Source: Methylopila capsulata (lineage in GTDB: Bacteria > Pseudomonadota > Alphaproteobacteria > Rhizobiales > Methylopilaceae). From it: a DNA stretch of 64,000 bases. The DNA is taken from assembly GCF_016907975.1 (NCBI RefSeq), contig NZ_JAFBCY010000005.1, forward strand, positions 124,001 to 188,000. The letters are read 5' to 3'. Made by a program: the position numbers and the translations under genes. Positions 17,001 to 30,344 of this stretch are shown one piece after another (position 1 is the stretch's first letter; each line of letters begins with the position of its first letter). Under the pieces are notes generated by a model. It had not been told where the DNA came from. It was given only the letters and a program-made list of their open reading frames with translations, and did no database searches.

Positions 17001-18467
17001 ATGATCCGGCGCATCCCGACCGGCGCGTTCCCCGCGCGCCTGCTGGCCGTAATGCTGGCCCTCGGCGGGCTTGCGCTCTCGTTCGCCCCCGCCTCGGCCC
17101 AGGACGGCTACTACCGCCGCTACTACGACGCGCCCGGCGGCTACGTGCGGGAGCGGTCCTACGACCGCTACGACGAAGACCGCATGATCGACGAGCGCGT
17201 CAACGCCTACCGGCGTGAGGCGCTCGCGCGCCGCGAGGCGGAGCGGCGGCGGGCCGTGGACGACGCAGCGCGCACCGTGCGCCGGCGCGAGAGCCAGCCC
17301 AACTTCTTGCAGCGCCTGTTCGGCGCGCGGCCGCGCGCCCCCGAGATCGACGACGGCTGGACGGCGCGCCGCGACCCCGGCGCCGTCGAGGTGAGGCCGA
17401 AGCCCCGCGCGCGCCGCAAGCCGGCGGAGCCCACGCCGACCCCGGTGCCGCCGATCCCGACCGGCGACCCGAGCGCGCCCCTCGCCCCGCCCAGCGTCTT
17501 CGTCGCCGTGATCGGCGACAGCGTCGCCGACGGCCTCGCCGGCGGGCTGCAAGAGGCCTTCGCCGATGCGCCCGAGATCGGCGTCAAGCGCTACGCCCGG
17601 CCCAACGCCGGCCTGGTGCGCGCCGACTACCACGACTTCGCCGACGCCGCGCAGAAGGCGGTCGACGAGGGCCCGCTCGCCTATGCGGTGATCGACGTCG
17701 GCGTGAACGATCGCCAGCCCTTCCTCGACATGCGCGACGCGGCCCCGCTCTCGGCGCCCTGGCGCGAGCGTTACCTCGCGCGGGTCGACGCGCTGATCGC
17801 GCCCTTCAAGGCGAAGAAGATCCCGGTCTATTGGGTCGGCCTCGCGCCCTCCTCCAGCGCGCGCGTGAACTCCGACCTGATCGCGCTGAACGCCCTGGTG
17901 AAGGAACGGGTGCAGGCCGCGGGCGGGACCTTCGTGGACGTGTGGGAAGGCTTCGTCGACGAGAACGGCGCCTACGCCGCCGTGGGCCCGCAGCTCGACG
18001 GCCAGAACGCGCGCCTGCGGCTCGACGACGGCGTGCATTTCTCCAAGGCCGGCTCCCGCAAGCTCGCGCACTACGTCGAGCAGGAGATTCGCAAGGCCTA
18101 CCGTCCGAAGCCGGCGGACGCCCTGATCGGCGCGCTGCCGAACGGCGGGGAACCCAACGCCTCGCCGCTGGTCGACCGGCCGAAGCCGCTGGCGGGCCCG
18201 GTGGTGGTGCTCACCGCCCCCCGCCGCTCCGAGGGCGGCGCGCTCGTCGGCGGCGCGGCGGGTCCGCGTTCGGACGCCGCGGAGCGCCTGCTGGTCCGCG
18301 GCGAGGCGCTGAACGCCGACCCCGGCCGCCTGGACGACCACCGCTGGCCGGGCGCCGAGGCCGCGAAAGCCGATTCGGTCAAGCCGGACGCGGCCGAGCT
18401 AGATGCGGCAAAGCCAGATGCGGCAAAGCCGGACGCCCCCGCCGAGGCGGCTGCGGCGAAGCGCTGA
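17001..18467 (+). CDS. SGNH/GDSL hydrolase-like protein (DUF459 type)
   Basis: 488 residues from the ATG at 17001. A signal peptide (LALSFAPASAQ) is followed by a Tyr/Arg-rich and charged region (to about residue 165) and the SGNH domain with the Ser block VIGDSVADGLAGG, a VGVNDRQPF block and the Asp-His block DDGVHFSKAG. This is the alphaproteobacterial DUF459 family of periplasmic SGNH hydrolases, some thought to act on cell-wall or surface polysaccharide acyl groups. The tail has tandem AKPDA-type repeats. Substrate unknown. Confidence 0.78.
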   Translation: MIRRIPTGAFPARLLAVMLALGGLALSFAPASAQDGYYRRYYDAPGGYVRERSYDRYDEDRMIDERVNAYRREALARREAERRRAVDDAARTVRRRESQPNFLQRLFGARPRAPEIDDGWTARRDPGAVEVRPKPRARRKPAEPTPTPVPPIPTGDPSAPLAPPSVFVAVIGDSVADGLAGGLQEAFADAPEIGVKRYARPNAGLVRADYHDFADAAQKAVDEGPLAYAVIDVGVNDRQPFLDMRDAAPLSAPWRERYLARVDALIAPFKAKKIPVYWVGLAPSSSARVNSDLIALNALVKERVQAAGGTFVDVWEGFVDENGAYAAVGPQLDGQNARLRLDDGVHFSKAGSRKLAHYVEQEIRKAYRPKPADALIGALPNGGEPNASPLVDRPKPLAGPVVVLTAPRRSEGGALVGGAAGPRSDAAERLLVRGEALNADPGRLDDHRWPGAEAAKADSVKPDAAELDAAKPDAAKPDAPAEAAAAKR

Positions 18468-18520
18468 GATCTAGAGCGGTCTTGCATCAGGCGACGCGAC
18501 GGCGCCTCGCACTCCGCCGT

Positions 18521-18614
18521 CGCCCCGGGCTTGTACCGGGGCCCATAAGCCCGCCGGTCGCGGTTGGTCGCCGCCGGCGGGATTATGGATTCCGGGACTC
18601 GCCCGGAATGACGG
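18521..18614. repeat. Intergenic palindromic element
   Basis: Two perfect inverted repeats lie between the SGNH gene and convergent gltD: CCCCGG-N7-CCGGGG (18523-18541) and TTCCGGG-ACTCG-CCCGGAA (18590-18608). A shorter stretch of the first type appears at 9662-9682. This looks like a dispersed REP-type element common in GC-rich Rhizobiales; it may also act in termination between the convergent genes. Confidence 0.55.
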
Positions 18615-18686
18615 CGGGATTCACCGCGTCAACGAAACCTGAGATCGCGCTGCGACGCCCTTCGAACGGCCGGCTCGCCGCCGTCG

Positions 18687-20111
18687 TCAGCGCGGGAGCT
18701 TGGACGAGCCCATTAGGAAGGTGTCGATCGCGTTCGCGGCCTGACGGCCCTCGCGGATCGCCCAGACCACCAGCGACTGGCCGCGGCGCATGTCGCCGGC
18801 GGCGAACACCTTCGGGTTCGAGGTGACGTAGCTCTTCTCGTCGGCCAGCACGTTGCCGCGCTTGTCGAGCGCGACGCCGGACTGCTCGACGAGGCCTTCC
18901 TTCAGCGGCCCGGAAAAGCCGAGCGCGATGAAGACGAGGTCGGCCTTGAGGATGAACTCCGAGCCCGGGACCGGCTGGCGCTTGGCGTCGGCGCGGGCGC
19001 ACTTCACGCCGACTACCTTGCCGTTCTTGCCCTCGATGCCGAGCGTGACCGCCGCGAACTCGCGGTCGGCGCCCTCGGCCTGGCTGGACGAGGTGCGGAA
19101 CTTGGTCGGCCAGTAGGGCCAGGTCAGCAGCTTGTCCTCGACCTTCGGCGGCACCGGCCGGATGTCGAGCTGCGTGACCGAGATCGCGCCCTGGCGGAAC
19201 GAGGTGCCGACGCAGTCGGAGGCGGTGTCGCCGCCGCCGATGACCACGACATGCTTGGCGAAGGCCTCGACCGGGGTTTCCGGAATGTGGTTCTCGAAGC
19301 CGACGCGGCGGTTCTGCTGCACCAGGAACGGCATGGCGTAGTGCACGCCCTTGAGGTCCTGGCCCGGCAGCTGCGGGTCGCGCGGGTGCTCCGCGCCGCC
19401 CGCGAACAGCACGGCGTCGTGCCCCTCGACAAGCTCGGAGACCGGCGTGGTGACGCCGACGTTCACTCCGTAGTGGAACGTGACGCCCTCAGCCTCCATC
19501 TGCTCGACGCGCCGGTCGATGTGGCGCTTCTCCATCTTGAAGTCCGGGATGCCGTAGCGCATCAGGCCGCCGGCCTTGGGCTCGCGCTCGTAGACATGGA
19601 CGTCGTGGCCGGCGCGCGCCAACTGCTGGGCTGCGGCCATGCCGGCAGGGCCGGAGCCCACGATCGCGACTGTCTTGCCGGTCTTCGTCTCCGGCGCCTC
19701 GGGCGTGACCCAGCCGTTGGCCCAGGCCTTATCGGCGATCGCCTGCTCGACGGTCTTGATCGCGACCGGCGTGTTCTCGAGGTTCAGCGTGCACGCCTCC
19801 TCGCACGGCGCGGGGCAGATGCGGCCGGTGAACTCCGGGAAGTTGTTGGTGGAGTGGAGGTTGCGGGAGGCCTCCTTCCAGTCGTCGGCGTAGACGAGGT
19901 CGTTCCAGTCCGGAATCTGGTTGTTGACCGGGCAACCCTGCGGCCCGTGGCAGAACGGGATGCCGCAGTCCATGCAGCGCGCCGCCTGGCCCGCCACTTC
20001 GGCGTCCGACAGCGGCAGCGTGAACTCGCGGTAGTGCCGGATGCGGTCGGACGCCGGCTGATACCGCGCTTCCTGCCGGTCGATCTCAAGAAAGCCTGTA
20101 ACCTTGCCCAT
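18687..20111 (-). CDS. gltD: Glutamate synthase [NADPH] small subunit
   Basis: 474 residues. An N-terminal ferredoxin-like part has the cluster cysteines in [15 protein letters not shown] and CPAPCEEAC, followed by an FAD site ([21 protein letters not shown]) and an NADPH site ([12 protein letters not shown]). It passes electrons from NADPH via FAD and 4Fe-4S clusters to GltB. It lies 182 bp downstream of gltB on the same strand, so the two are probably cotranscribed. Length is normal. Confidence 0.96.
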   Translation of the reverse strand: MGKVTGFLEIDRQEARYQPASDRIRHYREFTLPLSDAEVAGQAARCMDCGIPFCHGPQGCPVNNQIPDWNDLVYADDWKEASRNLHSTNNFPEFTGRICPAPCEEACTLNLENTPVAIKTVEQAIADKAWANGWVTPEAPETKTGKTVAIVGSGPAGMAAAQQLARAGHDVHVYEREPKAGGLMRYGIPDFKMEKRHIDRRVEQMEAEGVTFHYGVNVGVTTPVSELVEGHDAVLFAGGAEHPRDPQLPGQDLKGVHYAMPFLVQQNRRVGFENHIPETPVEAFAKHVVVIGGGDTASDCVGTSFRQGAISVTQLDIRPVPPKVEDKLLTWPYWPTKFRTSSSQAEGADREFAAVTLGIEGKNGKVVGVKCARADAKRQPVPGSEFILKADLVFIALGFSGPLKEGLVEQSGVALDKRGNVLADEKSYVTSNPKVFAAGDMRRGQSLVVWAIREGRQAANAIDTFLMGSSKLPR

Positions 20112-20293
20112 CGTATGGTCTCCTCCCGCGGAGGCCCTTGTCGCTAGCGCGCCCGGCGCGTCGCTCCCCGGCCCGAGCGCCTGAGGCGCTTGGCCGATCG
20201 TTCGCCGCGTTAAGCTCTATCCTGATGACAGTCCCGGAGCGACCCTTCGGGCTCCGGGACGACGATGTCCTGCGCGTGACGGAAGCCCGTCGC

Positions 20294-25024
<4,731 letters not shown>

Positions 25025-25486
25025 GGCGCACCCCATGATGCCGCCGGCTGGAAGACCGGCATGGTTGCTCGTTCCGCGTCTCGATATCACCGACGCGCGT
25101 TCCCGCAGCGCGACCGGCTCCACCTCCGCCGCCCTTTACGCTAAGGGCGCGAGCTCTGGAACCGTTCTTGAGTGAATAAGGAACGTGGCCGTCATGCAAA
25201 TGGACAGCCTTACTGTCCTATTGCGTGCGCGAACATGTCAGAAAGGCGGCCGGCGCACAAGCGGCGCCAAGGGCGCATATGGCGATTTTCGGACGCCGCC
25301 GGGCAGCTATGCGCAATTTAGCATGCAGAGATGCGCCCGCGGCGACATTTTATGTCGCACGCGCCGTCAAGGCTTCCAGCACCCTTCCTCCTGCGCCGGC
25401 TGTTTTACGGCGCGGCGCCCTCGACGGACGGGGGCGCCCGCCGCTAGCGTCTGCGACCTTGCGCCTAAGCCTTAAGGAGCCCCCCC
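25025..25486. other. Divergent intergenic region between gltB and ltaE
   Basis: A 462-bp stretch with no convincing gene. It is lower in GC around 25160-25350 than its surroundings, as expected for promoters, and must hold the start sites of gltB (minus) and the aldolase gene (plus). A short open frame from 25185 has an unconvincing composition (many R, C and S) and was not accepted. No operator could be assigned. Confidence 0.4.
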
Positions 25487-26554
25487 ATGTTCTTCGTCAG
25501 CGACAACGCCGCCCCCGCGGCCGACGCCGTGCTCTCGGCGCTCGCGCGCGCCAACGCCGGCCTGTCGGCCCCTTACGGCAAGGACGAGGCGACCAAGCGG
25601 GTGGAGCGCAAGCTCGCCGAGGTGTTCGAGCGCGAGGTCGCGGTCTCCCTCGTCACCACCGGCACCGCCGCCAACGCCATCGCGCTCGCGCAGCTCACCG
25701 CGCCCTGGAAGGCCGTGATTTGCCACGAAGAGGCGCACGTCATGCACGACGAGTGCGGCGCGCCCGAGTTCTTCACCAACGGCGCGAAGCTCGCCGGGGC
25801 CTCCGGCCTCGACGGCAAGATCACGCCCGACGGCCTGACGGCGCTGCTCGACCGGGACTTCTGGACGCCGCCGACCCACGTCGCGCCGGCCGCCCTCACG
25901 ATCAGCCAGGCGACCGAGGCGGGCACGGTCTACACCGCGTCCGAAGTCGGCGCGCTCGCGGACGTCGCGAAGTCCCGCGGCCTGCGCGTCCACATGGACG
26001 GCGCGCGATTCGCCAACGCGGTCGCGAGCGCCAACGTCTCGCCGGCCGAGCTGACCTGGAAGGCCGGCGTCGACATCCTGTCCTTCGGCTTCACCAAGAA
26101 CGGCGCGATGGCGGCCGAGGCGATCGTGGTGTTCGACACGGCGCTCGCCGCCGACCTCGCGGAGCGCCGCAAGCGCAGCGGGCACCTGTGGTCGAAGGGG
26201 CGCTACATCGCGGCTCAGATCGAGGCGCTTCTGGCGGACGACCTCTGGATCGCCTTCGGCCGCCGCGCCAACGCCTCTGCCGACCGGCTGGCCCGCGGCC
26301 TCGAGGCGCGCGGCCTGACGCTCGCCTTCCCGCGCCAGGCGAACGAGGTGTTCGTGCATCTGCCGGCGCCGGTCGACGCCGCGCTCAAGGCTGCGGGCGG
26401 CGTCTACTACACCTGGTCGAGCGAGGCGGTGCGCCCGGAGCGGCAGGGCCGTCCCGGCGATGTCTTCGCCCGCCTGATCGCGTCCTTCGAGACGACCGAC
26501 GCGGAGGTCGACGGCCTGCTCGGCGTCGTCGACCAGGCGCTCGTGGCCGCCTGA
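25487..26554 (+). CDS. ltaE: Threonine-aldolase-family PLP enzyme (low-specificity L-threonine aldolase)
   Basis: 355 residues with the beta-eliminating lyase fold: DNAAPAADAV start, TGTAANAIAL, the Asp and Arg of HMDGARFANAV that hold PLP and substrate, and the Schiff-base Lys in SFGFTKNGAM. It cleaves threonine or allo-threonine to glycine and acetaldehyde. A strong Shine-Dalgarno (TAAGGAG) lies 7-8 bases before the ATG. Next to gltBD it fits the glycine and glutamate theme, but it is a single-gene unit. Exact substrate preference cannot be read. Confidence 0.87.
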   Translation: MFFVSDNAAPAADAVLSALARANAGLSAPYGKDEATKRVERKLAEVFEREVAVSLVTTGTAANAIALAQLTAPWKAVICHEEAHVMHDECGAPEFFTNGAKLAGASGLDGKITPDGLTALLDRDFWTPPTHVAPAALTISQATEAGTVYTASEVGALADVAKSRGLRVHMDGARFANAVASANVSPAELTWKAGVDILSFGFTKNGAMAAEAIVVFDTALAADLAERRKRSGHLWSKGRYIAAQIEALLADDLWIAFGRRANASADRLARGLEARGLTLAFPRQANEVFVHLPAPVDAALKAAGGVYYTWSSEAVRPERQGRPGDVFARLIASFETTDAEVDGLLGVVDQALVAA

Positions 26555-26615
26555 AGCCAAGCGATCCGCGCGCGCTTCATCGGGTTTAGGCGCGGGCGAT
26601 CCCTCGACACGAAAA

Positions 26616-26641
26616 AAGCGCCCCGGTTCCCCGGGGCGCTT
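26616..26641 (-). terminator. Intrinsic terminator of hsp20
   Basis: An 11-bp perfect stem, AAGCGCCCCGG-TTCC-CCGGGGCGCTT. Read on the minus strand it is followed by a run of Ts (complement of A 26612-26617), so it terminates the hsp20 transcript 25 bases after its stop. It may also serve the converging ltaE transcript. Confidence 0.85.
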
Positions 26642-26665
26642 CGTCTCGGTTCGGGCGAGCGGCGC

Positions 26666-27130
26666 TTACGCGGCCTGCTGGACCTGAGCCTCGATCGCGG
26701 CGGGCTTCGCGCCCGAGCCGATCGGAATGGCGCGCGGCTTCTTGGCCTCCGGCACCTCGCGGACGAGCTCGATGTGAAGGAGCCCGTTCTCGAGGTTCGC
26801 GCCGGTCACCTGCACGTGGTCGGCGAGCTGGAAGCGGCGCTCGAAGGCGCGGGCCGCGATGCCCTGGTGGAGCACCTCGCCCTTGCGGTCCTCCGGCTGC
26901 TTCTCGCCGCGGACGCTGAGCGCGTTTTCCTTCACCTCGATCGCGAGATCCTTCTCAGCGAAGCCGGCCACCGCGACGGTGATGCGGTAGGCGTTCTCGT
27001 CCGTGCGCTCGATGTTGTAGGGCGGATAGCCTGGGGCCGCCTCGCCGCCCGCGACGTTGTCGAGCAGGGAGAAGAGGCGGTCGAAGCCAACGGTCGAGCG
27101 GTAGAGCGGGGTGAGATCGAACTGGCGCAT
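26666..27130 (-). CDS. Small heat-shock protein, Hsp20/alpha-crystallin family
   Basis: 154 residues with an IbpA-like N-terminus (FDLTPLYRSTVGFDRLF), an alpha-crystallin domain (about residues 35-125) containing VAGFAEKDLAIEV and ENGLLHIEL, and a C-terminal IXI-type motif in RAIPIG. It is an ATP-independent holdase that binds unfolding proteins. Preceded by a ROSE-like leader and followed by an intrinsic terminator, so it is a one-gene, heat-controlled transcript. Function certain at family level. Confidence 0.93.
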   Translation of the reverse strand: MRQFDLTPLYRSTVGFDRLFSLLDNVAGGEAAPGYPPYNIERTDENAYRITVAVAGFAEKDLAIEVKENALSVRGEKQPEDRKGEVLHQGIAARAFERRFQLADHVQVTGANLENGLLHIELVREVPEAKKPRAIPIGSGAKPAAIEAQVQQAA

Positions 27131-27225
27131 GGTACATATCCTCTTTCAAGCGACATGACGTGCGGCCCGCCGTCGAGGCCGGGCCGTTTGTTCAACGATC
27201 GCAGCCTGTTGGCCTGCGACGGGGG
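27131..27225 (-). promoter_or_regulatory. ROSE-type RNA thermometer in the hsp20 leader
   Basis: On the minus strand the leader folds into three hairpins. The first is TCGCAG/CTGCGA (27199-27219). The second is CGGCCCG/CGGGCCG (27163-27186). The last is CATGTCGCT-TGAAAG-AGGATATG (27135-27157), which buries the AGGA ribosome site. The final hairpin pairs fully except for one bulged G opposite the Shine-Dalgarno strand, and it carries the UYGCU motif; both are hallmarks of ROSE elements in rhizobial small heat-shock genes. Melting at heat-shock temperature would free the ribosome site seven bases before the ATG. Confidence 0.78.
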
Positions 27226-27304
27226 TTAGGTGGTGATGGGGTTTCGGCGGTTCAATAGGCTGCGGACGGCTCTCGTCACGTGTTTCCTCAAGCGCCGCTC
27301 TACG

Positions 27305-27649
27305 GTGAGCGAACACAAGACGGGAGACGCGCCGGACTCGGAGCTGCTCCCGGGCGGACCCGTCCGCGGCGCAGATCTGAAGATTGGCGACCGCACAGAC
27401 CGCGGCGCTACAATTGTAAATATCATCTACGACATCACACTGGAACGACGCCTTGTTGTCTGCAAAAGTGACCACAACTATTACTACACTTACGATGAGA
27501 AATTTTCGGATTGTATTTTTGAGGACCTTCATTTTCGATACTGGTACTCGCCCCATGGCCCTTCGGCCTCACTTTACGCGTCTGCGGACCTAGCGGAAAA
27601 AGATGCTCGACGTGAGATTCCCTGGCTTCTCGAACTTCCCTCAGAGTGA
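27305..27649 (+). CDS. Hypothetical protein, low-GC
   Basis: 114 residues from a GTG at 27305 (an in-frame ATG at 27230 would add 25 residues). Not recognised. The middle is rich in Y, D, I and F (KSDHNYYYTYDEKFSDC), and base composition from about 27400 to 27600 is far lower in GC than any neighbour, with ATT, ATA and TAT codons rare elsewhere here. The N-terminal part (PVRGADLKIGDRTDRGATIV) looks like a folded small domain. The end overlaps the start of the next gene by 47 bases. Either an acquired gene or a fast-evolving orphan; moderate confidence that it is coding. Confidence 0.5.
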   Translation: MSEHKTGDAPDSELLPGGPVRGADLKIGDRTDRGATIVNIIYDITLERRLVVCKSDHNYYYTYDEKFSDCIFEDLHFRYWYSPHGPSASLYASADLAEKDARREIPWLLELPSE

Positions 27650-28655
27650 GGCCGCGAAAGATTTGAGACCGCGGCGCGCCACCCGTTCCGCGCTCCAACC
27701 CGTCCGCGACAGCTTCGTCATCGCGCCCGGCGTTCCCCCGCCGGCGGGGGCCGTGTGCCGGACGTTCGTCACGGCGGACGGCGTCGCCCTGCGCGCCGCG
27801 GTCTGGCGGCCGGAGGGCGCGCCGCGCGGCACGGTCTGCGTGTTCCAGGGCCGGGCGGAGTTCATCGAGAAATACGCCGAGGTCGCGGCCGACCTCGTGG
27901 GCCGCGGCTTCGCCGTCGCGACCTTCGACTTCCGCGGCCAGGGCGGCTCGCAGCGGCTGCTGGCGAACCCGCTGAAGGGCCACGTCGACAGCTTCGACGA
28001 CTACCGCCGCGACGCCGAGGCCTTCATGCGGCAGGTGGCGCTGACGGAGACCCCGGGACCGTACTACGCGCTGGGGCACTCGATGTCCGCGCCGGTGCTG
28101 GTCGCGCTCGCCCTGCGCCAGCCCCAGTGGTTCGAGCGGCTGGTGCTCGTCGCGCCGCTGATCGGTCTGCCGCTGGCGCGCGCCGAGTTCTTCGCCCGCG
28201 GGCTCGCCACGGGGCTCGGGCGGCTGGGCTTCGCCGGCGCCTACATTCCGCGCGGCGGGGACCGGATCATGGCGCTCCGCCCGTTCGAGCGGAACCCGGT
28301 GACGCGGGATCCGGAGCGTTACGGCCGTTCGGTGGCGCTCATCGCGCAGGAGCCCGGCCTCGCGCTCGGCTCGCCCACCATCGGCTGGGTCCACGCCGCC
28401 TTCCGGGCGATGACCGCCACCGCGCTGCCCGGCGTGCCGGAGTCCTTCCGCACGCCGACCCTCGTCATCTCCGCCGGCGCCGACCGCATCGTCGACCCGC
28501 GGGCGAGCGAGCGCTTCGCCGCGCGCATCCGCGGCGGCGGCCACATCCGCCTCGACGGCGCGGAGCATGAGATCCTGATGGAGCGCGATCCGGTCCGGGA
28601 GCTGTTCTGGGCCGCGTTCGACGCCTTCGTGCCGGGCAGCCGGACGCTGGCCTGA
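27603..28655 (+). CDS. Alpha/beta hydrolase, lysophospholipase/S33 type
   Basis: 350 residues. An alpha/beta hydrolase with the nucleophile elbow GHSMS, an oxyanion region near FQGRAEFIEKY, a FDFRGQGGS block, the acid in SAGADRIVD and the His in GAEHEIL. This matches the PldB/monoacylglycerol-lipase-like (serine aminopeptidase S33) family. No signal peptide, so cytoplasmic or peripheral. Start uncertain: the ATG at 27603 overlaps the upstream gene, and a TTG at 27660 is possible. It could act on lysophospholipids, which would suit a head-group-scavenging organism, but that is inference. Confidence 0.8.
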   Translation: MLDVRFPGFSNFPQSEAAKDLRPRRATRSALQPVRDSFVIAPGVPPPAGAVCRTFVTADGVALRAAVWRPEGAPRGTVCVFQGRAEFIEKYAEVAADLVGRGFAVATFDFRGQGGSQRLLANPLKGHVDSFDDYRRDAEAFMRQVALTETPGPYYALGHSMSAPVLVALALRQPQWFERLVLVAPLIGLPLARAEFFARGLATGLGRLGFAGAYIPRGGDRIMALRPFERNPVTRDPERYGRSVALIAQEPGLALGSPTIGWVHAAFRAMTATALPGVPESFRTPTLVISAGADRIVDPRASERFAARIRGGGHIRLDGAEHEILMERDPVRELFWAAFDAFVPGSRTLA

Positions 28656-28657
28656 CC

Positions 28658-29089
28658 TCAGGCGTCCGGCGCGTGTGGGTTCGGCCCGTAGGCGTTCGCG
28701 CCCGGCGTGCCGCGGACGAAGCCGAGGTAGACGAACAGGGCGAGCGAGACGCAGCTCGCCGCCACCGCCATCACGAACAGCGCGCCGCTCGCCTCCTCGA
28801 CGGCGTAGGACAGCCCGGCCGACAGCGCGACGGCTGCGAGGCCGAGCCAGCCGTTGCGGCCGAGATCGTGGAACCGGCGCACCGTGATCGACGCCCAGCC
28901 GCCGAGGCTGATCGCGAGGCCAAAGCCCACGAGCGCGAAGAACGCGACGCGGCTGTAGCTCGCGACCAACAGCCCGGCGAACACGAAGGGCAGCGCGACC
29001 AGCCCCGCCTGAAGCGAGCGCTTCCAGTAGGTCAACCGACTGATGCGCCCCCGGAACGACAGGAACGCGGAGCAGAAGCGCGTCAGCAT
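28658..29089 (-). CDS. DUF805 membrane protein
   Basis: 143 residues from the ATG at 29089. Starts with the DUF805 signature FRGRISRLTYWKRS, then four hydrophobic segments and the VRRFHDLGRNGWLGL block typical of the family, ending before a GTPGANAYGPNP tail that is also characteristic. Function is not established for the family. It is convergent with the hydrolase gene (two bases between stop codons) and 25 bases upstream of hisN (stop 29115 lies beyond its start), on the same strand. Confidence 0.85.
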   Translation of the reverse strand: MLTRFCSAFLSFRGRISRLTYWKRSLQAGLVALPFVFAGLLVASYSRVAFFALVGFGLAISLGGWASITVRRFHDLGRNGWLGLAAVALSAGLSYAVEEASGALFVMAVAASCVSLALFVYLGFVRGTPGANAYGPNPHAPDA

Positions 29090-29114
29090 CCGGCGTCCTC
29101 CGGTCGGACCGGCC

Positions 29115-29900
29115 TCACCCGCGCGCAAGCCGCTCGAGCGCCAGCGCGTGCAGGCGCTTGTCGCCCGCGGCGATGATACGGCCGCCGTCGGTGGCCGGAC
29201 CTCCGTCCCAGGTCGTGACGACGCCGCCGGCGCCCTCGACGATCGGGATCAGCGCGACGATGTCGAACGGCTTCAGGTCGGCTTCGATCACAAGGTCGAC
29301 GTGGCCGGCGGCGAGCATGGCGTAGCCGTAGCAGTCGGCGCCCCAACGGGTCAGCTTCGCGTCGCCGGAGACAGCGTCGAAGGTCGCGCGCTCCTCCGCC
29401 GTGAACATGGTCGGCGAGGTCGACATCATCAGCGCGTCCTCGATCCGCGCGCAGGGCCGGGTCCGCAGCCGGCGCTGGCCGCCGCGCCCCGCATAGCTCG
29501 CGCTCGCGCCGTCGCCGAAGAAGCGCTCGCCCACGAAGGGCTGGTTCATCAGCCCGAAGCAGGGCGCGCCGCCGCGGGTGAGGCCGATCAGCGTGCCCCA
29601 GATCGGCATGCCGAGAATGAAGGAGCGCGTGCCGTCGATCGGGTCGAGCACCCAGACGAACTCGGCGTCGGTCCGGTCGTCGCCGTGCTCCTCGCCGACG
29701 ATGCCGTGCTCGGGGAAGGTCTCGCGGATCAGCGCGCGCATGACGCTCTCGCCGGCCTTGTCCGCCGCGGTCACTGGGTCGAAGCCGCCGCCGTGGCCCT
29801 TGTCCTCGACGCCGATCGAGGTGCGGAAGAACGGCAGGATCGCCTCGCCCGACGCGGCGGCGAGGCGATCGACGAAGGCGGTGAAATCGACGGCCGTCAT
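29115..29900 (-). CDS. hisN: Histidinol-phosphatase, inositol-monophosphatase family
   Basis: 261 residues from the ATG at 29900. Metal-binding motifs of the IMPase superfamily: GEEHGDD, the DPIDGTRSF box and WGADCYGYAMLAAGHVDLV near the end. The GMPIWGTLIGL and KPFDIVALIPI stretches are those of the HisN-type histidinol-phosphatase branch, which removes phosphate from histidinol phosphate in histidine synthesis. A general inositol or sugar phosphatase (SuhB-like) is the alternative. Confidence 0.87.
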   Translation of the reverse strand: MTAVDFTAFVDRLAAASGEAILPFFRTSIGVEDKGHGGGFDPVTAADKAGESVMRALIRETFPEHGIVGEEHGDDRTDAEFVWVLDPIDGTRSFILGMPIWGTLIGLTRGGAPCFGLMNQPFVGERFFGDGASASYAGRGGQRRLRTRPCARIEDALMMSTSPTMFTAEERATFDAVSGDAKLTRWGADCYGYAMLAAGHVDLVIEADLKPFDIVALIPIVEGAGGVVTTWDGGPATDGGRIIAAGDKRLHALALERLARG

Positions 29901-30127
29901 TGGCGAACTCCTGGGCGCGGCGTCGCCGCGAACGCGAGGGCGCCAGAGGGCCAAAATCGCGCGCTTTGAGCAAGCGCGAAGACGCGACCCGTCGCCGGAA
30001 CGGCGAGAGCGCGAGGGCGTGGCCACCAAAAGGAAATCGCCGGAAACTGCGACAGGCGGTCGCAGCCGGCGATAAAGGTCATTAGAGCTTGCGTTTTGTG
30101 CGGCGCGGCCGCATCTTATTGCAGCGC

Positions 30128-30220
30128 GGCATTGCGATCTCCGGATCGCGACGCCGCCGCCCTCCTTGGGCGTTTCCTCCCTAGACTTGGGCCGCTGGCT
30201 AATGCCGGCGGCCTTTTTTT
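30128..30220 (+). ncRNA. suhB/mmgR (alpha-r8)-like small RNA
   Basis: A free-standing non-coding unit ends in a strong intrinsic terminator: GGCCGCTGGC-TAAT-GCCGGCGGCC followed by seven Ts (30190-30220). Just before it lies the unpaired CTCCTTGGGCGTTTCCTCCC and TAGACTTGG, which I recognise as the conserved core of the alphaproteobacterial suhB/mmgR sRNA family. A possible promoter is TTGCGT (30089) with TCTTAT (30114), placing the 5' end near 30128; that end is an estimate. The gene beside it on the other strand is of the inositol-monophosphatase family, matching the name given to this RNA family. In Sinorhizobium, mmgR limits polyhydroxybutyrate accumulation. Confidence 0.72.
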
Positions 30221-30344
30221 GTTGTCTCTCGTCCAGGTGGCGGGACATTGGCGGCGAATGGCCGCGTTTGCAAGTCCTTTTCCTATCGATCCATCGACGA
30301 AACCCTCGCGACGTCTTGGACTTTCGGATGGGTGCTACGAAAGT

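Noticed and set aside
25185..25475. Open frame of 96 codons upstream of ltaE
   Set aside because: No ribosome site, composition rich in R, C, S and G unlike neighbours, and located in the divergent promoter region.
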